Below are positions 25,500 through 33,800 of a stretch of DNA of 64,000 nt, piece after piece. Source of the stretch: Burkholderia humptydooensis. Lineage in GTDB: Bacteria; Pseudomonadota; Gammaproteobacteria; Burkholderiales; Burkholderiaceae. Both the position numbers and the translations under genes were made by a program. The notes below the pieces were generated by a model. It had not been told where the DNA came from. It searched no databases and worked only from the letters and a program-made list of their open reading frames with translations. The DNA lies in the NCBI RefSeq assembly GCF_001513745.1, contig NZ_CP013382.1:1674001-1738000 (forward strand), in the 5' to 3' direction. Position 1 is the first letter of the stretch. The number at the start of each line of letters is the position of its first letter.

Positions 25500-26423
25500 T
25501 CACGCCCGATCCCGCATCGACGTGCGCATGCCGACGCCGACGCCTTCCGTCGTCGGGCATTCGACGAAGCAGTCGTACTCGCGCGCGACGAGCTCCACGA
25601 ACGGCGCGAGCTCGTCGCGATTGCGGGCGATCACGTCGTCGAAGAACGCGCAGCCCGAATGGTCGCGAAAGAGGATGTTGTGGCAGACGAGCAGCGAGCG
25701 CGGCGCGAGCCGCGGCAGCACCGCGCGCAGCAGATGCGCGTAGATGCCCTTGCCGCGCCGCGTCGGGTCCCGGTGATCGCGCGGCAGCTCGGCGTCGAGC
25801 ACGACGAGATCGAACGGGCCGCCGCCGCGCGCGAGATAGTGCTCGCCGGTGTCGCAGACGACTTCGACGCGCGCGTCCGCGTCCGGATAGAGCCGCGCGA
25901 GGCTGCGGCGCGCGACGTCGGCGACGCGCGGATCGGGATCGACGAGCACCGCGCCGCCCCCGCATGCGACGATCGCGGGCAACGCCCACGCGGCCCAGTA
26001 GCCGTAATAGCTGCCGAGAAACACGGCGTTGCGCGGCCGGAAAGCCAGCGCGACCGCGAGCAGCAGGCGCCCTTCCTCCGGATAGATATAGGTGCCGAGG
26101 CCCTGATGATCGAAGCCGCGCCCGATGCTCGCCGCGACCTGCGCGCACACCGCCGGAAATTCGGCCGGCCACGCGAGGCCCGTCGGGGCCAGCCCGGCGA
26201 ACGCATGCTCGACGGCCGCATCGATCGACGCGGGAAAGCGCTTCGCGAAATGCACGTCGTTGGACGGCACGCCGCGGCCGACGAGTTGCGTTCGAACGCG
26301 CTCGAGAAACGCCGCGAACTCGGCGCGCGACTGCGCGCCCGCACGAAAGCCGCGATACTCGGGCGCGTCGCGCAGCACGTCGTCGACGAGATCGAATAGG
26401 GGACCACTGAACGTAGTCGTCAT
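25500..26423 (-). CDS. Class I SAM-dependent methyltransferase
   Basis: A 307-residue protein, O-methyltransferase-like. SAM motif AVFLGSYYGYWAAWALP lies near residue 133, acidic ribose contact VLVDPDP near 160, and the post-motif FDLVVLDAELPRDH near 205. The first 120 residues are a helical lid or dimerisation region. The start overlaps the synthetase stop codon (ATGA), a sign of translational coupling. Whether it acts on an oxygen, nitrogen or the charged intermediate cannot be read from sequence. Confidence 0.8.
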   Translation of the reverse strand: MTTTFSGPLFDLVDDVLRDAPEYRGFRAGAQSRAEFAAFLERVRTQLVGRGVPSNDVHFAKRFPASIDAAVEHAFAGLAPTGLAWPAEFPAVCAQVAASIGRGFDHQGLGTYIYPEEGRLLLAVALAFRPRNAVFLGSYYGYWAAWALPAIVACGGGAVLVDPDPRVADVARRSLARLYPDADARVEVVCDTGEHYLARGGGPFDLVVLDAELPRDHRDPTRRGKGIYAHLLRAVLPRLAPRSLLVCHNILFRDHSGCAFFDDVIARNRDELAPFVELVAREYDCFVECPTTEGVGVGMRTSMRDRA

Positions 26424-28606
26424 GCGAGGGCCTCCCCTTGCTGTTTCGCCGCCTCGGCGGGCGATTGCGCGGCGCACGCGCCGGGCCATGCGGCGCCCGC
26501 CACCATTCCCGCGCCGCCGAGCGCCTGCCAGAGCGCCTCGGCGACGTGCGGCGCGAACGGCCCGAGGTACAGCACCAGTTGCCGGGTCGCGTCGGCGAGG
26601 ATCGCGAGGTCTTCGGCGCGCGGCGGCTCGCGCTTGCGCATCGCCGCATCGAACGCCTGCAGGCGCTCGAACAGGAACGCGAGATTCTTGAGCGCGAGGT
26701 GATAGTCGTGCCGCCGGAAGTCGTCCGCGATCCGGCGGCCGCCCGTCGCAAGCCAATCCCTCATCCGCCGATGCAGCGGATCGGGCCGGCCCGTGGCCGG
26801 CGGATCGCCCGCATCATGCGCGGCGGCGACGCCGGCTTCGGTCTCGACGACCCGGTGGACGAACGCCCACAACCGTGCGAGGAACGCGCGCTGCCGGCGC
26901 ACGAGGTCGTCCGACCAGTTGACGTCGTTCTCGGGCGCGGCCGCGCCGATGATTGCGAGGCGCAGCGCATCGGCGCCGTAGCGCTCGACGATCGACCGCA
27001 GGCTCACCGCATTGCCCGCGCTCTTGCTCATCTTGCGGTCGTCCTGCTTGACCATGCCGAGCGCGAGCAGCGTCGTCACGGGCTCCTCGACATCGGCGAT
27101 GCCCATCCTGCGCAACGCCCGCGCGATCATCCGCACATGGAAGAAGCAGGTTCGCACCTGGTCCGCGCCGCCGATCATCAGATCAACCGGCAGCCACGCG
27201 TTCGCGTCCTCGCGGTCGAACGGATCGTCGGCATCGACGCGCTTGCATATCCAGTGGTACCACCACGGGCTCGAATAGGCTTCGAGCGTTTGCGCATCGC
27301 GCCGCGCGCTCGCGCCGCAGCGCGGACACCGCACGTCATGGAAGGCCGCGTGGCGCTCGAGCGGATTGCCGGGCCGGCTCAGATCGACATCGTCAGGCAG
27401 CCGCACGGGCAATGCGTGCTCGGGCACCGCGACGGGGCCGCACGCCGCGCAATGCACGATCGGCACGGGCGGCCCCCAGTAGCGGTTGCGGGCGATGTTC
27501 CAGTCCTGCAGCCGGTAGCCGACGAAGCGCTCGGCCTGCCCCGCGGCGAGCATCGCATCGATGTCGCAGACAGCGTGCGCGGCGATCGCGTGCCGCTCGG
27601 CCAGCGCACGGTCCGCCGCCACCGCATCGGGACGGCCGGCGCGCGCCGTATCGTCGGGCGTGTCTTCGACGACGATCGGCAGATCGACGACGCCCGTCGC
27701 GCCCGCCGCCTGCGCGCGCTCGGCCAGCACGATCGTCTCGCCGGGCCGGGCCCCTTCGCGCATCGCGGCGGCGGCCAGCGGATGCCGCCGCCCCACGACG
27801 ACGAACTGCAGCCCGGGCAGCCACGCGGCATCGTCGAGCTGCAATTCGAGCCCTTGCGCGCGGCCGCGAACGGGCAGGCGCAAGCGCAGACCTTCGCGCC
27901 GGCCGATCCAGTCGCGATGGATCTTCTTCACATCGTCGGGCCAGCCCGCGAGCCGATCCAGCCCGTCGAGCATCTCGTCCGCGAACGTCGATTCGCGCAC
28001 GAACCACTGCGGCCGCACGACCGTGCTCACGAGGCTCTTGCAGCGCCAGCAGCGCCCTTCGTCGACGAGGCTCGCGGCGAGCGTCACGTCGCACTGCGGG
28101 CACCACGCGGCGGGCGCGTCGCGCCGGAAGCAGTGTCCGGCCTCGAACAGCCGCAGGAACACCCACTGGACCCAGCGGTAGTACGCCGGCACGTGGTATT
28201 GCGTGATGCGCCGGCTGTCGTGCCCGAGCCCCAGCCGGACGAATTGCGCGGCCATCGCCTCGCTGCATTCGCGCGCGAGGCGCTCGGGCGCGCAGCCCGC
28301 CTCTCTCGCCGCCAGCTCGGTCGGCAGGCCGAACGTGTCGAAGCCGGTCGTGTACAGCACGTTGTAGCCCTGCATCCGCCGAAACCGCGCGTCGGCGTCG
28401 GCGAGCACGTAATTCCGCGCGTGCCCCATGTGCAACTGGCCCGTCGCGAACGGCGGCAACTCGACGATGAACCACTTCGGCCGCCCCGGCCGCGGGTCCG
28501 CGTCGAACAAACGCGCGTCGCGCCACGCGCTCTGCCAGCGCGGCTCGAGCGTCTGCGGCCGATACGGCGGCGCGTTGCGCGCACCGGCCGCGCGCGGGGC
28601 GCTCAT
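26420..28606 (-). CDS. Leucyl-tRNA-synthetase paralogue in a biosynthetic operon
   Basis: A 728-residue class I synthetase, clearly of the LeuRS type: HMGH at 59-62 (TGQLHMGHARNYV), WCPQC...CWRCKS zinc-like cysteines, WPDDVKKIHRDWIGRREG, and KMSKS at 525-529. It is about 130 residues shorter than a housekeeping LeuRS. The usual C-terminal domain that contacts the tRNA elbow is missing (the protein ends about 35 residues after the LWQAL helix). The CP1 editing region is short and lacks the threonine-rich site (FVVVGRRHPLA at that position). It overlaps both neighbours by ATGA. It probably charges a tRNA for product synthesis rather than general translation. Confidence 0.85.
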   Translation of the reverse strand: MSAPRAAGARNAPPYRPQTLEPRWQSAWRDARLFDADPRPGRPKWFIVELPPFATGQLHMGHARNYVLADADARFRRMQGYNVLYTTGFDTFGLPTELAAREAGCAPERLARECSEAMAAQFVRLGLGHDSRRITQYHVPAYYRWVQWVFLRLFEAGHCFRRDAPAAWCPQCDVTLAASLVDEGRCWRCKSLVSTVVRPQWFVRESTFADEMLDGLDRLAGWPDDVKKIHRDWIGRREGLRLRLPVRGRAQGLELQLDDAAWLPGLQFVVVGRRHPLAAAAMREGARPGETIVLAERAQAAGATGVVDLPIVVEDTPDDTARAGRPDAVAADRALAERHAIAAHAVCDIDAMLAAGQAERFVGYRLQDWNIARNRYWGPPVPIVHCAACGPVAVPEHALPVRLPDDVDLSRPGNPLERHAAFHDVRCPRCGASARRDAQTLEAYSSPWWYHWICKRVDADDPFDREDANAWLPVDLMIGGADQVRTCFFHVRMIARALRRMGIADVEEPVTTLLALGMVKQDDRKMSKSAGNAVSLRSIVERYGADALRLAIIGAAAPENDVNWSDDLVRRQRAFLARLWAFVHRVVETEAGVAAAHDAGDPPATGRPDPLHRRMRDWLATGGRRIADDFRRHDYHLALKNLAFLFERLQAFDAAMRKREPPRAEDLAILADATRQLVLYLGPFAPHVAEALWQALGGAGMVAGAAWPGACAAQSPAEAAKQQGEALA

Positions 28607-29073
28607 GTCCAGCACTCCACGGCGCGCACGTCGTCGAGATACGCGCGCGGCAGCAGGTCGGCCGCGGCGAGCAGATGATCGAGATAGTCGCGCGTCGGCC
28701 TCAGGTTCGGGCGCACCATCGCCGGATTCGCGACGTAGGTGACGGCGCGCGTCAGGCGGCCCGTCGCGCCGTCGCGCACGAGCACGCCGGCGCGACGGTA
28801 GTGAAGCGGAACGAGCTCGATCGAATCGAGCGCATCGAGCGCGCGCTCGCTCATCGCGTTCAGCGTGCCCTCGACGCGGCCGTCCGCCGCCGCCTCGATG
28901 TTGGCGAAGCCGATCCAGTCGTGCCGCGACGAGACCTTGTTGAAGATCAGCCGGTAGCCTTCGACGACGCCGGGCCGCCGGTCGATCAGCGCCTCGCCGA
29001 AACGGGACAGCCGCTCGCTCAGCCGCGCAAGGCTCATGTTGGAACCGTAAGCGAAGTAGCAAACCTGGCTCAT
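28603..29073 (-). CDS. Gamma-glutamylcyclotransferase-like protein
   Basis: A 156-residue GGCT-fold protein with the YGSN loop (residues 9-12, CYFAYGSNMS) and the catalytic glutamate Glu86 (LDSIELVPLHYRR). Family enzymes release gamma-glutamyl groups as 5-oxoproline; in butirosin biosynthesis BtrG uses this to remove a protecting glutamyl group. Encoded immediately upstream of the LeuRS-like gene with an ATGA overlap. A deprotecting role in this pathway is inferred from that parallel and from the ATP-grasp enzyme in the same operon. Confidence 0.82.
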   Translation of the reverse strand: MSQVCYFAYGSNMSLARLSERLSRFGEALIDRRPGVVEGYRLIFNKVSSRHDWIGFANIEAAADGRVEGTLNAMSERALDALDSIELVPLHYRRAGVLVRDGATGRLTRAVTYVANPAMVRPNLRPTRDYLDHLLAAADLLPRAYLDDVRAVECWT

Positions 29074-29171
29074 CGTGTCCCCCGCGCTGATCCGACCGGT
29101 TCGTCACGGGCGGATGCCCGGCTCACCTTCGCATCGCGCCCTTCGCCGCCAGGCGGGCGGCCTCGCTCGCT

Positions 29172-29729
29172 TCACCGCTGCGTCGCGACGCGATCGCGCT
29201 TCACGCGCCGCATGTGTGTCGGGCCGGCGTGCTGCCAGCCGCCGCGCGAACGGAGGCGGTGATAGAAAAAGAAAATGGGATCGAAGCTCGCGATCTCGGA
29301 TGCGCCGCGTTCGCCATCGGCTTGCGGCAGCGGCGCGCGCGCCTGCCTCGATGTGCGCGCACGCCCGATCGCGCCGCGCACGCCGTCTCGCGCGCCATCC
29401 GGCGGCATCGCGCCAACCATGACGATCGGGACGACCGGGACGATCGCCGGGCATCGGGCGTGCCGATGGCCGGCGCGCGTCGCGTTCGAAGCGCTCGCGC
29501 GGCTTCGCGCGCTCGGATAGTTGCGGCATTCGGTGTCCGCGCCGGCGCGGAGCGCGTCGCCGTTCGCGACGCTGCGCATGCGCGGGCGCTTTGCGGCGAC
29601 ATCGTCGCGCCGCCGCGCGCTTGCGTTGCAATCGGGGAGCCGCGTGTCGTCGTTCTTGTCGCCGCCTCCGCGCTCGCATGGCGGCGCGTCGAGCGGCGGC
29701 CGATTCCCGTCCTGCCTGGTCGTGTTCAT
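29172..29729 (-). CDS. Hypothetical protein, possible first gene of the cluster operon
   Basis: A 185-residue open frame starting MNTTRQDGNRPPLDAPP, with AAGGG seven bases upstream. It ends 98 bp before the GGCT gene on the same strand. The sequence is arginine- and alanine-rich, with a hydrophobic stretch (IVPVVPIVMVGAM) and a distinctive end (FDPIFFFYHRLRSRGGWQH). No family is recognised, and overlapping frames on both strands are also open, so it may not be a gene. An inverted repeat at 29806-29821 lies 77 bp upstream and could be its operator. Confidence 0.3.
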   Translation of the reverse strand: MNTTRQDGNRPPLDAPPCERGGGDKNDDTRLPDCNASARRRDDVAAKRPRMRSVANGDALRAGADTECRNYPSARSRASASNATRAGHRHARCPAIVPVVPIVMVGAMPPDGARDGVRGAIGRARTSRQARAPLPQADGERGASEIASFDPIFFFYHRLRSRGGWQHAGPTHMRRVKRDRVATQR

Positions 29730-29805
29730 GATCTGCCCTTGTCCCCGTGGCTTTTTGCGTCGGACCACCGGACACAAGCTAGATCGGCAAAATGCGCAAA
29801 TCCAG

Positions 29806-29821
29806 CTACCAGTTCTGGTAG
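29806..29821. promoter_or_regulatory. Inverted repeat, operator candidate for the 19.7-29.7 kb cluster
   Basis: CTACCAG-TT-CTGGTAG, seven-base perfect arms. It lies between the leftward cluster and the GNAT gene, just upstream of the presumed first gene of the cluster. Confidence 0.4.
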
Positions 29822-29864
29822 GCCGCGCGCGCATTCCACCGCAGGAAACGTCTTGCGCGGCTTC

Positions 29865-30419
29865 TCAACCGAAATCGACGATCAGCGCGTGATATTCGCG
29901 CTCGCCGGACGTGAAGCGGCGAACGGGCCGATATCCGAGCTTGGCGACCGCATTGACGGAGCGCGCATTATCGACGGCAATGAAACTGATCGCATTTCCG
30001 AATTGCGGTTTCGCCGATGTGATCGCGAGTGCGATCATTTTTTCGAGCAGGCCTTTTCCGCGCGCCACCCGGCTCAGGCACATCGGCCCGAACAGGCACA
30101 CGGTTTCCGCTATGTTTTTCGACGCATATTCACCGCTCCGTTCGAACGATTCGACCAGCGCATCGATGATCGCGTTGCCGCGCCACGCAGCGAGACGGGA
30201 AATGCAGAAAAACCCGGCGAATTCGGCCTGCTCGTACGCGACGACGATGCCGGTGTCGGACGCGAGCGCGCCGATCCGATCCTCGGGAATCTCGGCGGAC
30301 AAAAAGCCGTTCTTGCGCTCGGCTTCGCTGAGATTGCCGATTTGATTCGCTTTTTGCAGAGAAAGAATATTCGGATAATCGTCGGCACGAGCCATTCTGA
30401 CTACGGTCGTTTCGGTCAT
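29865..30419 (-). CDS. GNAT-family N-acetyltransferase
   Basis: A 184-residue acetyltransferase. The N-terminus is VVRMARADDYPNILSLQKAN; the acetyl-CoA loop region is PMCLSRVARGKGLLEKMIALAI near residue 115; the C-terminal beta/alpha unit is ISFIAVDNARSVNAVAKLGYRPVRRF. Substrate unknown. Its promoter and first codons are AT-richer than the surroundings (30420-30540). It ends about 45 bp before the inverted repeat of the neighbouring cluster, and co-transcription with that cluster is possible but unproven. Confidence 0.82.
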   Translation of the reverse strand: MTETTVVRMARADDYPNILSLQKANQIGNLSEAERKNGFLSAEIPEDRIGALASDTGIVVAYEQAEFAGFFCISRLAAWRGNAIIDALVESFERSGEYASKNIAETVCLFGPMCLSRVARGKGLLEKMIALAITSAKPQFGNAISFIAVDNARSVNAVAKLGYRPVRRFTSGEREYHALIVDFG

Positions 30420-30812
30420 TTCGCCTGTTTTTTGTTTTAAGGAAGGACTGCGATTCTATAGACGATTTCACTTCGCAATTTAGAATGTTCATACGAATTC
30501 AACGATTGCGGATAGGTCTTCGCGTCGATTGCTTGCCGCGGGAAAAAAGCCAACCCGAAACGCCGGGCCGTTGATTCGATTGCCGTTTGCCTAAACCGCC
30601 GATGCGATGCGCATCCGGCATGCGGACCACATTCACGCGCACGTAAGCGTGTAAAAGTGTTTTTCATTCGGCGTGGCGGACATCGGCCAGCGATTCCGGG
30701 CGCGCGCGCGAGCGCCGGCTCGCCGCCCCTTTTCGCGCCGTTTTCGTTCACCCGGCTCGGTTAGAATTCCGTGCAATCAAACCGAAAGCTTCCGTCAGAG
30801 GGCAATCGAGCG
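30420..30812. other. Intergenic, no gene seen
   Basis: About 390 bp between divergent GNAT and alpha-2-macroglobulin genes. It presumably holds both promoters. The 30420-30560 part is comparatively AT-rich. No RNA gene or repeat was recognised. Confidence 0.45.
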
Positions 30813-33800
30813 ATGAAGCACGACGACAAGCGGAACAAGCCAAACAAGCCGAACCCACCGATCCTCCGGCTGCTCTCGCGCATCGGCGCCGTCGCGGCGC
30901 TCGGCGCCGCCGCCGCGCTGTCGCTGCAGGCCGACGCGGCGCGCACGACGAGCGTGTCGCCGCAAGGCACCGTTGCCGAAGTCCGGCAGACCGTCGTCAA
31001 GTTCGACGAGGCGATGGTCGCGTTCGGCTCGGCATCCGCGCCGGACCCCGCGCGCGTCGCGTGCGCCGATCCCGCCGCCGCGCGCGGCCACGGCCGCTGG
31101 CTCGACGACAAGACCTGGGCCTACGATTTCGAGAGCGACCTGCCGCCCGGCGCGCGCTGCACGGTCGCGCTCAACGACACGCTGCGCTCGGTCGCCGGCA
31201 ACGCGGTGACGGGCCCGCGCCGCTTCGCCTTCCAGACGGGCGGCCCGTTCCCGGTGTCGGTGCGGCCGGGCGCGCGCGAGATCGAGGAGCGGCAGGTGTT
31301 CGTCGTCAAGCTGAACGGCCCGGCCGACGAGCGCTCGGCGCTCGCGAACATCTGGTGCGAGGCGGCCGGCATCGGCAACCGCATACCGGTCGCGGCCGCC
31401 GACGCGCTGACGCGCGCCGCGCTCCTCGATCACTTCCACTGGAAAAAGGACGCCGCGCGCGTGCTGACGCTCGCGTGCGCGCAGGCGCTGCCCGCGAGCG
31501 CGAAGATGCAGCTCGTCTACGGCCGAGGCGTCGCGAGCCCGAGCGGCGTCGCGAACGACACCGAGCGGCGCTACGATTTCACGGTCCGCGCGCCGTTCGC
31601 CGCGAGCTTCTCGTGCGAGCGCGAGAACGCGAAGGCGCCGTGCACGCCGCTGCGCCCCCTCACGCTGTCGTTCAACGCCCCCGTCGCGCGCAGCGCCGCC
31701 GACAAGATCCGGCTGCACGGCCCGGACGGCGCGATCGCGCCGCGCTTCAAGCCCGACGATCGCTCGGAGGAGGTCACGAGCGTCCAGTTCGCCGCGCCGC
31801 TGCCCGCGCAGGCCGCGCTGACGATCGAGCTGCCGCCGGCGCTGCGCGACGTGACGGGCCGCGCGCTGTCGAACGCCGACCTGTTCCCGCTCGCGACGCG
31901 CACCGCGCCGATGCCGCCGCTCGCGAAATTCCCGTCGGGCACGTTCGGCATCGTCGAGCGCTTCGCCGAGCCGGATTCGCCCGCGCTCGTGCCCGTCACG
32001 CTGCGCAACGTCGAGGCCGATCTGCGCGTCGCGGGGCTGAACGCGGGCGGCGCGCAGTTCTCGAACCTGAAGGTCGAGAACGACAACGAGATCCGCCGCT
32101 GGATGCGGCTCGTCGAGCGTTTCGACGGCCGCGCGATGACCGTCGAGTCGATCGACAAGCTTCGCCCCGGCCTGCTCGCGCGCGGCCAGCATCCCGTCTA
32201 CGCGCCGCTCGCCGCGGGTGAGAGGCCGCCGAAGCCGCAGCACCGGCAGATCGACATCCGCTCGCTGTCGCTGCTCGCGGGCGAGCCCGGCGTACAGACG
32301 CTGACGCTGCCGAAGGCCGATCCGAAGGCGCTGCGCCCGTTCGAGATCGTCGGCGTGCCGATCGACAGGCCGGGCTTTCACGTGCTCGAGCTCGCGTCGC
32401 CCGCGCTCGGCCGCTCGCTGCTCGCGAAGCCCGCGAAGATGTACGTGCGCACCGCGGTGCTCGTCACGAACCTCGGCGTGCATCTGAAGCTCGGCCGCGA
32501 GAACAGCGTCGTCTGGGTGACGACGCTCGACAAGGGCAAGCCCGTGCCGAACGCGCAGGTGCGCGTGTCCGACTGCAATGGCGACGAGATCGCGGCCGGC
32601 AAGACGAACGCACAAGGGCTCCTCACGATCGACACGCCCTTCGAGCCGAAGCGCGCATGCGATTATTCGAAGGGCGACGGCGACTATTTCGTATCGGCCC
32701 GCGTCGACGATCCGAAGACGGGCCCGGACATGGCGTTCGTGCGATCGAGCTGGAACCGCGGCATCGAATCGTGGCGCTTCGACGTGCCGACCGACATGAG
32801 CGGCACGCCGACCGTGCGCGCGCATACCGTGTTCGACCGCACGCTCTTGCGCGCGGGCGAGACGGTGTCGATGAAGCACTTCGTGCGCGCGCAAACGCTG
32901 CAGGGCCTCGCGTTCCCGCCGCGCTATCCGTCGCGCGCGACGATCCGCCATCTCGGCAGCGGCCAGACCTATCGCGTGCCGCTCGCGTGGGCCGCCGATC
33001 ACACCGCCGACACGCGCTTCGCGCTGCCCGCCGCGGCGAAGCTCGGCGAATACGGCGTCGAGCTCGAGGACGGCCCCGAGGACGCGCCGAGCGCGAGCTA
33101 CTACGGCGGCAGCTTCCGCGTCGAGGCATTCCGGCTGCCCGTCTTCAAAGGCTCGATCGGCGTGCGCGACGCGCAGGCGCGCCCGCTCGTCGGCGCGAAG
33201 GACGCGCCGCTCGCGGTGCAGATCGATTACGTATCGGGCGGCGGCGCGTCGAACCTGCCCGTGCAGGTGTCGGCGCTCGTGAAGAGCGCCGCGCCGCCGT
33301 TCGCCGAGCGCTACCCCGACTTCGGCTTCGCGCCGTACCGCCCGGAAACGGACGACGCCGCGGCCGACGACGACGCGCAGGACGGCGAGGACGGCGGCAG
33401 CGCATCGCGCGGCAACGATCCCGACGCGACGAAGCTCGTCGCCGACAAGATCGCGCTGACGCTCGATCGAACCGGCTCGGGCGCGCTGACGTTGAAGGGC
33501 CTGCCCGCCGTCGACGCGCCGAAGCGCGTCGCGCTCGAAGCGACGTTCGCCGATCCGAACGGCGAAGTGCAGACGATCCGCGGCGACGCGATGCTGTGGC
33601 CGGCCGCGGTCGTCGCCGGCATCAAGGCGGGCCACTGGGTGTCGGTCGGCCAGCGCGTGCCGGTGCAGGCGCTCGTCGTCGATCTGCAGGGCAAGCCGCG
33701 CGCGTCGGCGGCCGTCGAGATCAAGGGCGTCGCGCGCGTGACGACCTCCTCGCGCAAGCGGATGGTCGGCGGCTTTTACGCATACGACAACCGGAGCGAC

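Noticed and set aside
19720..29073. Assignment as a PEARL (peptide aminoacyl-tRNA ligase) pathway
   Set aside because: No LanB-like dehydratase/ligase gene lies in the cluster; only the peptide and tRNA logic is similar.
30795..33635. 946-codon open frame antisense to the alpha-2-macroglobulin gene
   Set aside because: No domain or ribosome site; the sense protein is clearly real.
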